Assembly: GCA_016209205.1 (NCBI GenBank)
Contig: JACQWQ010000083.1
Coordinates: forward strand, 1 to 41,325
Source of the DNA: Chloroflexota bacterium
GTDB lineage: Bacteria; Chloroflexota; Anaerolineae; UBA4142; SHND01
Reading direction: 5' to 3'
DNA: 41,325 nt
The translations under genes were made by a program, and so were the position numbers. The stretch's first letter is position 1. Each line of letters opens with the position of its first letter. Positions 18,453 through 25,703 of this stretch are shown one piece after another. The notes below the pieces were generated by a model, which was not told where the DNA came from, searched no databases, and saw nothing but the letters and a program-made list of their open reading frames with translations.

Positions 18453-19106
18453 AACCAAGCCCTGTGCAAAAAATTGGAAGTCGAAGCCAAATTCGCAATC
18501 CCCGATGCGCGCACGGCGCGCGTGCTGCAACTCGTCGCGCGAATCGGTGAATTCACGCTCGATCCCGCAGAAACGCTGCGGGTGCGCGATACGTTTTACG
18601 ACACCCGCACGCGCGCGCTGCGCGGGGCGCGGAATGTGTTGCGCGTGCGCCAGCGCAGTGACGGCAGGACACTTGTCGCGCTCAAGGCGCCCACGAAACA
18701 ACGCGGCGCGATTCATCGGCGCCCGGAAACCGAAGTAGCAGTGAATTTTGAGCGCGCGCCGCGCAAGTTATCGCGCGAAAATTTGCCGCCGCGCCTTGAC
18801 AAACTGCTCGCGCCAATGTGCAATGACGCGTCCCTGCACCCGCTCTTTGCCACGATGCAGACGCGCCACATCCGCGCCGTGCGCCAGGGGCGGCGCGTCA
18901 TTGGCGAATGGAGCGTTGACCGCGTGGAATTTCGCGCGGGGACGCGGCGGCAAGTGTTTTACGAATTAGAGATCGAGTTGAAGAAATCGGGGACGGAAGT
19001 GGAACTCGCAGAACTCGTCGAGGCGCTAAGACAGAGTTGGAAATTAAAGCCGCAAGCACGCGGCAAATTCCAACGCGCGCAAGAATTCATGTCACATAAC
19101 GAATAA
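18447..19106 (+). CDS. CYTH domain protein (triphosphate tunnel metalloenzyme)
   Basis: A 219-aa single-domain CYTH protein. The hallmark ExExK motif is LEVEAKF (Glu11, Glu13, Lys15). The beta-tunnel strands follow: TLRVRDTFYDTRTRAL, NVLRVRQRSDG, TLVALKAPT, and near the C-terminus FYELEIELKKSG, giving the expected Arg/Lys and Glu ring. Family members hydrolyse inorganic triphosphate or thiamine triphosphate or make cAMP; without a CHAD domain, tripolyphosphatase or ThTPase activity is most likely. The ATG at 18447 lies inside a palindromic repeat arm, and no SD is visible. A TTG at the Leu before EVEAK is an alternative. The gene stands alone, convergent with lutC. Confidence 0.88.
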   Translation: MTNQALCKKLEVEAKFAIPDARTARVLQLVARIGEFTLDPAETLRVRDTFYDTRTRALRGARNVLRVRQRSDGRTLVALKAPTKQRGAIHRRPETEVAVNFERAPRKLSRENLPPRLDKLLAPMCNDASLHPLFATMQTRHIRAVRQGRRVIGEWSVDRVEFRAGTRRQVFYELEIELKKSGTEVELAELVEALRQSWKLKPQARGKFQRAQEFMSHNE

Positions 19107-19122
19107 ATTCGTTACTACGGTA

Positions 19123-19803
19123 CTACTCTAACACAAGCACGTGCAGATACTTGGGTCCGTGTACGCCGCGCGTCAAGGTCAGTTCAATATCGGCGGTGCG
19201 ACTCGGGCCTGTCACGAAAACGAGATTACTCGCATCACGCGTCAGGTCGGGGTGCGCGGCAAACAACGCCGCCATGTCTGCATACAAACGCGACGCGGGG
19301 AGCAACGCGATGTGTGTCGGCGGCAAGAGCGAGGCGAGGCGCGAGCGCGTCGGTCCGGCAAGCAGCACGAGCGAACCTGAATCCGCGAGCGCGCCATACG
19401 CGCTCGTGATGCCCGCCGTTGCGCGCTCGAGTTCGGCAAGTTTGGCTTTCCGTCCGGCATCGTCCGGTGGCACTTGCACTTCAAGTCTTGTGTAACCCGC
19501 CGCGCGCAGGGCTTCCCCTAAACCGCGTACCGGCAAATCGGCATCGCCCCACGTCAACACCTCATTTCCGCCGGATTCACCTAACCATTTCAAAACAAGC
19601 TCTATCGCTTCTGTATCGTTGTGCGCGCGACGACTCGTTGCGCCGAGCGGCTCCAATTCGCGTTCAAAGCTTGCGATCATTTCCTCTGGCGTGCCCTGCC
19701 CTGCAATTGCGCGCGCAGGCACGTTCGCCCGCGCGTCGGGAAGATGCGCGCGTTGCAATGAGGCGCGGATGTTGGACAGTACTTGGTGACGATCGTCAGA
19801 CAT
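19123..19803 (-). CDS. lutC: LUD-domain lactate utilization protein C
   Basis: A 226-aa protein of the LutC/YkgG (LUD) family, the third component of the iron-sulfur L-lactate oxidation complex (lactate to pyruvate). Recognisable segments are the helical start (HQVLSNIRASLQ), the central GITSAYGALADSGSLVLLAG, and the C-terminal FVTGPSRTADIELTLTRGVHGPKYLHVLVL, which is characteristic of the family. It is last in the lutA-lutB-lutC order on the minus strand, separated from lutB by a ~310-bp repeat-containing spacer. It may therefore have its own promoter or be expressed at a lower level. Confidence 0.93.
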   Translation of the reverse strand: MSDDRHQVLSNIRASLQRAHLPDARANVPARAIAGQGTPEEMIASFERELEPLGATSRRAHNDTEAIELVLKWLGESGGNEVLTWGDADLPVRGLGEALRAAGYTRLEVQVPPDDAGRKAKLAELERATAGITSAYGALADSGSLVLLAGPTRSRLASLLPPTHIALLPASRLYADMAALFAAHPDLTRDASNLVFVTGPSRTADIELTLTRGVHGPKYLHVLVLE

Positions 19804-19818
19804 GGTGGATAACTCAAC

Positions 19819-20121
19819 TTACGCAGTTTCTTTGCAAACAGGTCCCTATCTCGAACAAGCGGAAACCAAATCAGGAAACCGCGAATCTACGCCAATCTAC
19901 GCGAATTTTTTTCGTAACCCGATTCGCGCAGAACCTGTGGCGATGTGCGATGTATTCCCATCGCCTTCATCGCATGAAGCACTGAGGGATTCGCGCAAAT
20001 TCGCGGTGGAAACATCTTTGCTCGTTGCGCAAAGATTTCATTTTTCCAGAGAAACTGCGTAACGTGAGTGAATAAATGGGAAATGAGGAAAAGAAACAAT
20101 TCCCTCGTTTCCCTCATTTCC
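19819..20121. repeat. Large nested palindrome in the lutB-lutC spacer
   Basis: Outer 13-bp arms TTACGCAGTTTCT (19819-19831) and its complement (20050-20062) enclose CCGCGAAT/ATTCGCGG half-sites and the 27-bp sequence shared with 8736-8762 (here 19940-19966). A separate hairpin (GGAAATGAGG 20079-20088, CCTCATTTCC 20112-20121) overlaps the lutB stop codon and could end or stabilise the lutAB message. No gene is seen in this 310-bp stretch. Confidence 0.75.
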
Positions 20122-21553
20122 TTTTTTGCTCTTGATTTTCTCCCTGATATTTTTCCCACTGCGCACGGAACGACTCGTTCGCGAACGCGGGAAAATCGCG
20201 CGATTGTGTCCACGCGTTCAACGGCGGCGGCAGCGCGCGAATCCAGCCCTGGTTCGACGCGCCCAAGATTCGCGTGCCCACGCGCGCGCCCCACGCGGCA
20301 AGTCCAAACAGCGCGGGACGCGTTGCCGCAACCGAATAGGCGTGTAAACCAAAACGCAGCCACCACGGCATTTGACCGGCACGCGTCGCCGCGTCGCGTT
20401 CGAGCAAAAGCATACGCGGAATGTCAATGCGCGCAGGACACGCTTCGCGGCACATTCCGCACAACGAACTCGCTTGCGGCAAATCACTCCACGGCGCGAT
20501 ACCGCCCAACGCCGGAGTCAACACCGCGCCGACCGGTCCGGGATACACACTGCCGTACGCGTGTCCGCCGATTTCGCGATACACCGGGCACGCGTTCAAA
20601 CACGCGCCGCAGCGAATACAGTACAAAATTTCCGCGAACTCTGTGCCTAGTACGCGACTCCGTCCATTGTCCAAAAGGATAATGTGCAATTCGTCGGGTC
20701 CATCGCCTTCGCCATTGCGGCGCGGACCGGTGATGAGATTGGTATAGACCGCGCTTTTTTGTCCCGTCGCCGAACGCGCCAAAACTTGAAGCATCACGCT
20801 CAAATCGTCGAGCGTGGGCACGATGCGTTCAAGCCCCATCAACGCGACGTGCACACGCGGCGCCGTCGTCGTCAAACGCCCGTTGCCTTCGTTCTCGACC
20901 AAACATATCGTGCCCGTCGCGGCGACACCAAAATTCACGCCGCTCACACCCATGTCCGCGTTCAAAAATTCAAAACGCAATATCGCGCGTGCCGCCGCGG
21001 TCATTTCGGCAGGTTCGGTGTACACCGGCACGCCTAGTTTTTCATGAAACAGCTGTCCGACTTGCTCTTTGGTTTTGTGAATCGCGGGCGCGAGAATGTG
21101 TGACGGGCGCTCCCCTGCGAGTTGAATAATGTACTCGCCCAAATCCGTTTCGACGACGCGGACGCCTTGCGCCTCCAACGCGTGATTCAGTTCCGCTTCT
21201 TCGCTAATCATGGACTTGCCTTTGACGACGGATTTTACGTCGTGCGTGCGCGCGATGTCGGCGACGATGCGATTCAGCGCGTTTGCGTCGGCAGCAAAAT
21301 GAACGTGTCCGCCCGCGCGTTCCACGTTAGCGGCGAATTGTTCGAGGTAAGCGTCGAGACGACTCAGGGTGTGCGCGCGAATCAGCCGCACGCGGTCGCG
21401 CACCGCGTCCGCATTTGGCAATGAACCCATGCCTGTGACGCGCAGCCGTTGAAAACGCTCTGTCGTGCGTTCCAACGCGACGTGCAAAATTTGATCACGC
21501 AGCGCGTCCTCCACGCGTTCGTGAAAGGTGACGTTAGATGTTTGTTGGGACAT
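20114..21553 (-). CDS. lutB: Lactate utilization iron-sulfur protein B
   Basis: A 479-aa LutB: an N-terminal LUD domain (about 60-290: HDVKSVVKGKSMISEEAELNHAL, then ADMGVSGVNFGVAATGTICLVENEGNGR) followed by a ferredoxin-like region with two 4Fe-4S motifs, CIRCGACLNACP and CGMCREACP. The C-terminus (about 400-479) carries the usual helical tail. The ATG at 21553 lies inside the end of lutA (20-nt overlap), so translation is probably coupled; a longer start 12 codons upstream is less likely. It works with LutA and LutC to oxidise L-lactate, probably at the membrane-associated electron transport chain. Confidence 0.94.
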   Translation of the reverse strand: MSQQTSNVTFHERVEDALRDQILHVALERTTERFQRLRVTGMGSLPNADAVRDRVRLIRAHTLSRLDAYLEQFAANVERAGGHVHFAADANALNRIVADIARTHDVKSVVKGKSMISEEAELNHALEAQGVRVVETDLGEYIIQLAGERPSHILAPAIHKTKEQVGQLFHEKLGVPVYTEPAEMTAAARAILRFEFLNADMGVSGVNFGVAATGTICLVENEGNGRLTTTAPRVHVALMGLERIVPTLDDLSVMLQVLARSATGQKSAVYTNLITGPRRNGEGDGPDELHIILLDNGRSRVLGTEFAEILYCIRCGACLNACPVYREIGGHAYGSVYPGPVGAVLTPALGGIAPWSDLPQASSLCGMCREACPARIDIPRMLLLERDAATRAGQMPWWLRFGLHAYSVAATRPALFGLAAWGARVGTRILGASNQGWIRALPPPLNAWTQSRDFPAFANESFRAQWEKYQGENQEQKRK

Positions 21554-22289
21554 AAGAGTCGAGAATTTCTGCGAGATGTTTCGTTTCAATCTTGGAACCG
21601 CGCCGGTGCAAACCTCCGCTGAGGTGCAAGAGACAACTCACGTCACAGCCCACGACGGTTTCCACCTTTGCGGATTCAATCGCATCTAACTTGCGTGCGA
21701 GCATGGCGCTCGAAATTTCGCCCATCTTGATGGCAAAGAGTCCGCCGAACCCGCAGCATTCATTCGCGCCCGGTATTTCGACCAATTCGCCGTCTTGTAG
21801 ATTCGACAAAAGTTCGCGCGGCGGTGCGCTGATGCCCATACCGCGCGACAAGTGACACGACGGATGATACGCAAGGCGTCCCGCGCAGCGCGCCTTCAAA
21901 TTCTTGACGCCCAAGACCTCCACCAGAAATTGCGAGAATTCGTACGTGCGCGCGGCGATTTGCTCCGCGAGCGGACCGTATTTTGGATCGGCAGCAAACA
22001 ACTCGGGATAGTGATGCACGAGCATATCGCCGCACGAACCGGAAGGCACGACAATCGGCGCGTCGGATTGGGCGAGCACGTCGAGGGTGTGTCGACCCAT
22101 CGCGCGTGCGTCATCCCACGCGCCGGCGTTGAACGCGGGCTGCCCGCAGCAGGTTTGTGCACGTGGGAATTCCACGCGAATCCCCAAACTTTCCAAAACA
22201 CGCACAACTGCCATCCCTGCTTCCGGGCGCAGGGTTTCAATCAAACAGGTCACGAACAACTGGATGGTACGCGGCGCATTTGGATTCAT
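21534..22289 (-). CDS. lutA: Lactate utilization iron-sulfur protein A
   Basis: A 251-aa LutA/YkgE protein with two cysteine-rich CCG domains: TCCGQPAFN (about residue 46) with GSCGDM, and YHPSCHLSRGMG with ECCGFGGLFAIKMGEIS. These are typical of heterodisulfide-reductase-like iron-sulfur subunits. It is the first gene of lutABC on the minus strand and overlaps lutB. The ~300-bp region shared with the divergent sorC gene holds a 21-bp palindrome in its leader and the SorC-type operator about 140 nt upstream, so lactate oxidation may belong to the same regulon. No clear minus-strand promoter was recognised. Confidence 0.94.
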   Translation of the reverse strand: MNPNAPRTIQLFVTCLIETLRPEAGMAVVRVLESLGIRVEFPRAQTCCGQPAFNAGAWDDARAMGRHTLDVLAQSDAPIVVPSGSCGDMLVHHYPELFAADPKYGPLAEQIAARTYEFSQFLVEVLGVKNLKARCAGRLAYHPSCHLSRGMGISAPPRELLSNLQDGELVEIPGANECCGFGGLFAIKMGEISSAMLARKLDAIESAKVETVVGCDVSCLLHLSGGLHRRGSKIETKHLAEILDSYVPTNI

Positions 22290-22313
22290 CAGTGATCTAC
22301 CTGGTGATTACCC

Positions 22314-22360
22314 TTTTCAAAACCTGTGAGGTCTCCAAAAGACCTCACAGGTTTTGAAAA
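22314..22360. repeat. Perfect 21-bp hairpin in the lutA leader
   Basis: The left arm at 22314-22334 (TTTTCAAAACCTGTGAGGTC plus T) pairs exactly with 22340-22360, leaving a 5-nt loop. A stem this strong lies 25-70 nt upstream of the lutA start, on the transcribed side. It could be an attenuator or only a dispersed palindrome; the AAACCTGTGAGGTCT type is, to my recollection, common in Chloroflexota intergenic DNA. As a + strand signal it could also terminate transcription arriving from the left. Confidence 0.8.
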
Positions 22361-22404
22361 CGAACCGATTCTACGAAATGTGAGTAATCAACACTACTCA
22401 CCCC

Positions 22405-22433
22405 TTGACAATCGTCAAAACTTGACGGATAAT
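22405..22433 (+). promoter_or_regulatory. Sigma-70-type promoter of the sorC gene
   Basis: TTGACA (22405-22410), a 17-nt spacer and GATAAT (22428-22433), an almost consensus promoter. Predicted start near 22440, giving a leader of about 155 nt. Its -10 is fused to a 12-bp sequence identical to that at the E1 promoter (38010-38021). Confidence 0.75.
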
Positions 22434-22463
22434 TCGTGCACAAGCGTGCTGCACAATTGTGCA
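22431..22463. promoter_or_regulatory. Putative SorC-family operator
   Basis: AATTCGTGCACA (22431-22442) followed by the perfect 14-bp palindrome TGCACAATTGTGCA (22450-22463). Repeated TGCACAA/TTGTGCA half-sites directly overlap the predicted transcription start of the regulator gene, as expected for autoregulation. The same 12-mer in the same register to the -10, plus further TTGTGCA half-sites, occurs at 38010-38041 before the E1 gene. Confidence 0.7.
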
Positions 22464-22516
22464 ACAGACTGCAAAATTTTTCAAGCCACCCGAACGCGTT
22501 ATGCTCGAGCCATCCA

Positions 22517-22579
22517 GACCCCAAGGATTTTATAGCATAGCGCGGCTCGACGAGCAACATCGTACAAAACCCTTGGGGT
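22517..22579. repeat. 15-bp inverted repeat in the sorC leader
   Basis: GACCCCAAGGATTTT (22517-22531) pairs with AAAACCCTTGGGGTC (22565-22579) with one mismatch. It lies 15 nt before the sorC start codon, so folding of the leader could affect translation. It belongs to the same general style as the 22314-22360 palindrome. Confidence 0.65.
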
Positions 22580-22594
22580 CTCTATGTCCCGCCG

Positions 22595-23566
22595 ATGGAA
22601 ATTGAGCAAGCGGAGCTGCTCGCCCAAGTAGCCCATCTCTATTTTGAAAAGGGTAATGACCAGAGCGCCATTGCGCGGCGTTTGCGCGTCTCGCGTTCCA
22701 GCGTCTCGCGGCTCCTCACGCAAGCGCGCAAATCCGGCGTCGTCGAAATCCGCATTCATTACCCGCTGGCGACCGTTCCAGAGATGGCGCAGCAGTTGCG
22801 CGAGCGTTTTGGGTTGAAAGAAGCGCTGGTGCTGCGCGCGGGGCGCGGTGAAGCGTACGATGCCAAAACCCAGATTGCGCGTTTGGCGGCGCGTTATCTC
22901 GAAACGCACATTGCGCCGAACGATATTCTCGCCATCAGTCGCGGCACCACGTTGCACGCGGTCGTCGAGCATTTTACACCCGCCCCCGTGCGCAATGTCA
23001 GTGTAGTACAATTGGTCGGCGCGCTGCGTGTCAGTCATTCTGCTCAAGATGACGCCAACCTCGCCCGCGCGCTCGCGCAGAAAATGGGCGGAGAGTATTA
23101 TAACCTGACTGCGCCGCTTTTTGTCGAGAACGTGGAAACGCGACGCGCGTTGATGCAAGAATCCTCCATCGTCCAGGTGCTGGCACTGGCGCGGCAGGCC
23201 AAGTTGGCGTTGGTCGGCATTGGTTCGTTGGAGCGGCAGTCGTCCTCCATTGTGCGGCAGAAATTGTTGGCGCCCGCCCAAGTAGCCACCCTCCGCAAAG
23301 GACGCGCCGTCGGCGAAATCTGTTCGCAGTATTTTAACATCGAGGGCAAAATTGTTTCGACGGAATTGAGTGAACGGACGATTGGCTTGGAATTGGCTGA
23401 CTTGAGCAAGCTCCCACGTGTGCTGGGAGTGGCAACCGGGGCACATAAAGCCAAAGCAATCTTGGGAGCGTTGCGCGGCGGTTATGTTGGTGTTATCATT
23501 ACGGACGACCACACCGCCAAGCTGGTGCTAGAGCTTGACCGCCCACGCACACGCCTCGAAAAATAA
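22595..23566 (+). CDS. SorC/DeoR-type sugar-binding transcriptional regulator
   Basis: A 323-aa protein with an N-terminal helix-turn-helix (about 18-45: QSAIARRLRVSRSSVSRLLTQARKSGVVEIRI), which is the SorC-family signature. The sugar-phosphate-binding domain follows (about 60-318: ILAISRGTTLHAVVEHF, SVVQLVGAL, LALVGIGSLE, VGEICSQYFNIEGKIV, VLGVATGAHKAKAILGALRGGYVGVIITDD). Members (CggR, DeoR, SorC, LsrR) are tetramers that release DNA on binding a phosphorylated sugar. The sigma-70-like promoter with overlapping palindrome upstream suggests autorepression. The epimerase gene follows after 55 nt, probably cotranscribed. The ATG at 22595 has only a weak SD. Confidence 0.93.
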   Translation: MEIEQAELLAQVAHLYFEKGNDQSAIARRLRVSRSSVSRLLTQARKSGVVEIRIHYPLATVPEMAQQLRERFGLKEALVLRAGRGEAYDAKTQIARLAARYLETHIAPNDILAISRGTTLHAVVEHFTPAPVRNVSVVQLVGALRVSHSAQDDANLARALAQKMGGEYYNLTAPLFVENVETRRALMQESSIVQVLALARQAKLALVGIGSLERQSSSIVRQKLLAPAQVATLRKGRAVGEICSQYFNIEGKIVSTELSERTIGLELADLSKLPRVLGVATGAHKAKAILGALRGGYVGVIITDDHTAKLVLELDRPRTRLEK

Positions 23567-23621
23567 TCACACCCCGCGCGCGCAAATCCCAAGACAGCGC
23601 GCGCAAAACCGAGAGGCGCAA

Positions 23622-24422
23622 GTGACAAACACCCAGAGCAGAATCGGCAAGCCGCGCCAGCGCGTAAAACTTGCCGCAGGTTTATTTTGGGCGGACTATA
23701 CCGTGTTGGGCGCACAAGTGCGCGAGTTGGAAGCAGCCGGCGCAGATTGGATTCACATCGAAGTCCGCGACGGACAGTACATGCAGTTTGCCATGCCGCG
23801 CGGCGGGATTGACATTCTGGAGGCAGTACGCTCACGCACCTCTCTCGAAATCGAGGCGCAGCTGCAAATGATGCGCCCCACCCAAGAACAACTCAAGCAG
23901 ATGATTGACGCGGGCGTGAATTTGATTTCGCTGCCTATCGAGACCACGGGCGAAACCATCGTCGAACACATTTTTTTCATCAAGGAACACGGCTTGAAAG
24001 TTGGCGTTTGGGGTTGGGAAGGCATGCCGATTGGCAATTTTGAACCGCTGATTCCGTTCGCCGACATTATCGAGTACGAAACATGGTATCCCTTTTGGCA
24101 GCCCCCGCAAACCGGACGCAGTCCGCACATCGTCAATCCCACGTTTGGCAAACAATTGCGCCAGCTGCACGACATGATCGTCGCCGTCGGTCTGGAAGAT
24201 CAAGTTGACTTGATGATGGATGGTGGAGTGAATGCGGGGAATTGCGCGGACTTTGTAAAACAAGGCATGACCGTCGCCGAGATGTCTTCGCCGCTTTTCA
24301 AAGGACCAAAAGGCAAACTCCAACCGGGCACTGGCGAAATTCCCGCCGCCGTCGCGCGCGTGCGTCAAGCATTGGACGAAGCGAGCACGCGGTATCGCAC
24401 AGACAACGGGCTGAAGAGCTGA
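23622..24422 (+). CDS. Divergent ribulose-phosphate 3-epimerase-like protein
   Basis: A 266-aa TIM-barrel protein of the RPE family (PF00834-like). The GTG at 23622 was chosen because GAGAGG lies 5 nt upstream and the family fold begins soon after. Key positions: WIHIEVRDG (His45, Glu47; canonical RPE has His-x-Asp), EAQLQMM (Gln80 where RPE has the metal His of VHLM), and the late MDGGVN Asp. With one metal ligand changed conservatively and one lost, substrate or mechanism may differ from true RPE. GGVNAGNCADFVKQGMTVAEMSSPLF-like phosphate-binding loop residues remain. It is probably in one transcript with the sorC gene, so its substrate may be related to the effector. Confidence 0.8.
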   Translation: MTNTQSRIGKPRQRVKLAAGLFWADYTVLGAQVRELEAAGADWIHIEVRDGQYMQFAMPRGGIDILEAVRSRTSLEIEAQLQMMRPTQEQLKQMIDAGVNLISLPIETTGETIVEHIFFIKEHGLKVGVWGWEGMPIGNFEPLIPFADIIEYETWYPFWQPPQTGRSPHIVNPTFGKQLRQLHDMIVAVGLEDQVDLMMDGGVNAGNCADFVKQGMTVAEMSSPLFKGPKGKLQPGTGEIPAAVARVRQALDEASTRYRTDNGLKS

Positions 24423-24578
24423 TTCACATCAGAACTGACAGGGTTTCTTGCGATGACATACATCGCGCGTACGCGGCGCATACCACTTTCGTGTTGTACA
24501 GTACCTCTGTGATCCGTAAAACGGATGCGTCGAAAACTTGTCAGGTCTCGATCCTACGATTTCATCAGGAGGAGAGGA

Positions 24579-25529
24579 ATGCGCAAAGGTTTTCTTGTCA
24601 CGGTTACCCTGTTTATGATTTTGCTCGCGCTCGCAGCGTGCGGCGATGGCGGCACCGGGTTGCCGGGACAACCCGGTACAGGCGGCGGTGAACCCACCGT
24701 CATATTCACACCGATCGTCATTGCCGCAACACCTACACCGCCCCCCCCCCCTCCAACGCCAACGCCGCGGCCTAAACCAACCGACGCGCCGACCAAAGCA
24801 GCGGAACCAACACAAGTCGGTGCAACGGCTGTTCCAACCGAAGCGCCCAAACCTTCTATTGATACACCCATGCTCGACATTCCCGCGGGTTCCTTTCAGA
24901 TGGGCAGTGATGCAGGCACTGCCGATTCCAAGCCACCGCACAAAGTGGACGTTGCGGCATTCATGCTTGACCAATTAGAAGTCACGAATGGGGATTTCAA
25001 GAAATTTGTGGATGCGACCGGATACAAAACCGACGCGGAAAAAGAAGATCAAAAGGCGTGGACAGCGTATGTCGAAGGCAAGGAAAATCATCCTGCCGTC
25101 AAGATCAGTTGGAACGATGCGAATGAGTTTTGCAAATGGGTCGGCAAACGATTGCCCACAGAAGCAGAGTGGGAATATGCCGCACGCGGCGCAAAAAATC
25201 TTGGCTTTCCGTACGGAAATGATTTCGATCCCAAGAAACAGAATGGCAAAGAATCGGGCTTGCGCGGAACTGCGGTGGTGGGTTCCTACCCCGCCGGGGC
25301 AAGTCCATTCGGCGTCCTCGACATGGCAGGCAATGTATGGGAGTGGACCAGTACCAAGGCAGAACATTATCCGGGAAACACAACCGACTCCAAACTCTAT
25401 GGTGACAACAACTATATTTTGCGCGGCGGTGGTTGGTTTGACGCAGAGAACTTTTTGACAGCGTACTATCGCAACTCTGGCGTGCCGACGACAGCGAATG
25501 ACGATTTGGGCTTTCGATGCGCAAAATAA
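24579..25529 (+). CDS. FGE/SUMF1-domain lipoprotein
   Basis: A 316-aa protein. The lipobox LALAAC at about residue 21 indicates a lipoprotein; a Pro/Thr-rich linker with a run of prolines (about 50-100) then connects to a formylglycine-generating-enzyme-like (SUMF1) domain: MLDIPAGSFQMGSD, HKVDVAAFMLDQLEVTNGDF, HPAVKISWNDANEFCKWVGKRLPTEAEWEYAARG, GNVWEWTSTK, and ending ILRGGGWFD...DDLGFRCAK. The copper-binding Cys pair of true FGE is not evident, so it is probably a binding or accessory C-type-lectin-like fold. A strong SD (AGGAGGAGAGG) sits just before the ATG. The linker is encoded by an 11-C run (24741-24751). The 156 bp upstream show no confident promoter. Confidence 0.88.
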   Translation: MRKGFLVTVTLFMILLALAACGDGGTGLPGQPGTGGGEPTVIFTPIVIAATPTPPPPPPTPTPRPKPTDAPTKAAEPTQVGATAVPTEAPKPSIDTPMLDIPAGSFQMGSDAGTADSKPPHKVDVAAFMLDQLEVTNGDFKKFVDATGYKTDAEKEDQKAWTAYVEGKENHPAVKISWNDANEFCKWVGKRLPTEAEWEYAARGAKNLGFPYGNDFDPKKQNGKESGLRGTAVVGSYPAGASPFGVLDMAGNVWEWTSTKAEHYPGNTTDSKLYGDNNYILRGGGWFDAENFLTAYYRNSGVPTTANDDLGFRCAK

Positions 25530-25530
25530 G

Positions 25531-25600
25531 CAATTCGGTGATTGGGTGATTGGGTGATTGGACGCCATCACCTAATCACCCAATCACCAATCACCCAAAT
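25531..25600. repeat. Octad array forming a hairpin (TGATTGGG units)
   Basis: Units of 8 bp (CAATTCGG, TGATTGGG x2, TGATTGGA, CGCCATCA, CCTAATCA, CCCAATCA) continue to a 7-bp unit. The first half is roughly the reverse complement of the second, so the transcript can fold into a long hairpin after the SUMF1 stop codon. This may separate that gene from the ABC operon. The remainder up to 25703 holds only the SD (GGGAGG, 25689-25694) of the next gene. Confidence 0.8.
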
Positions 25601-25703
25601 AAAAGGAGGGGTGCCTATAGACGCGATTGTTTATCGCCTCAAACTTGTAAAGCTACAGAGGATACAAAGGACCATGTGAAACGACCAAGGGAGGTCAAGA
25701 GAG

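Noticed and set aside
24579..25529. True formylglycine-generating enzyme
   Set aside because: The fold is recognisable, but the active-site Cys pair is not apparent and no sulfatase gene is nearby.
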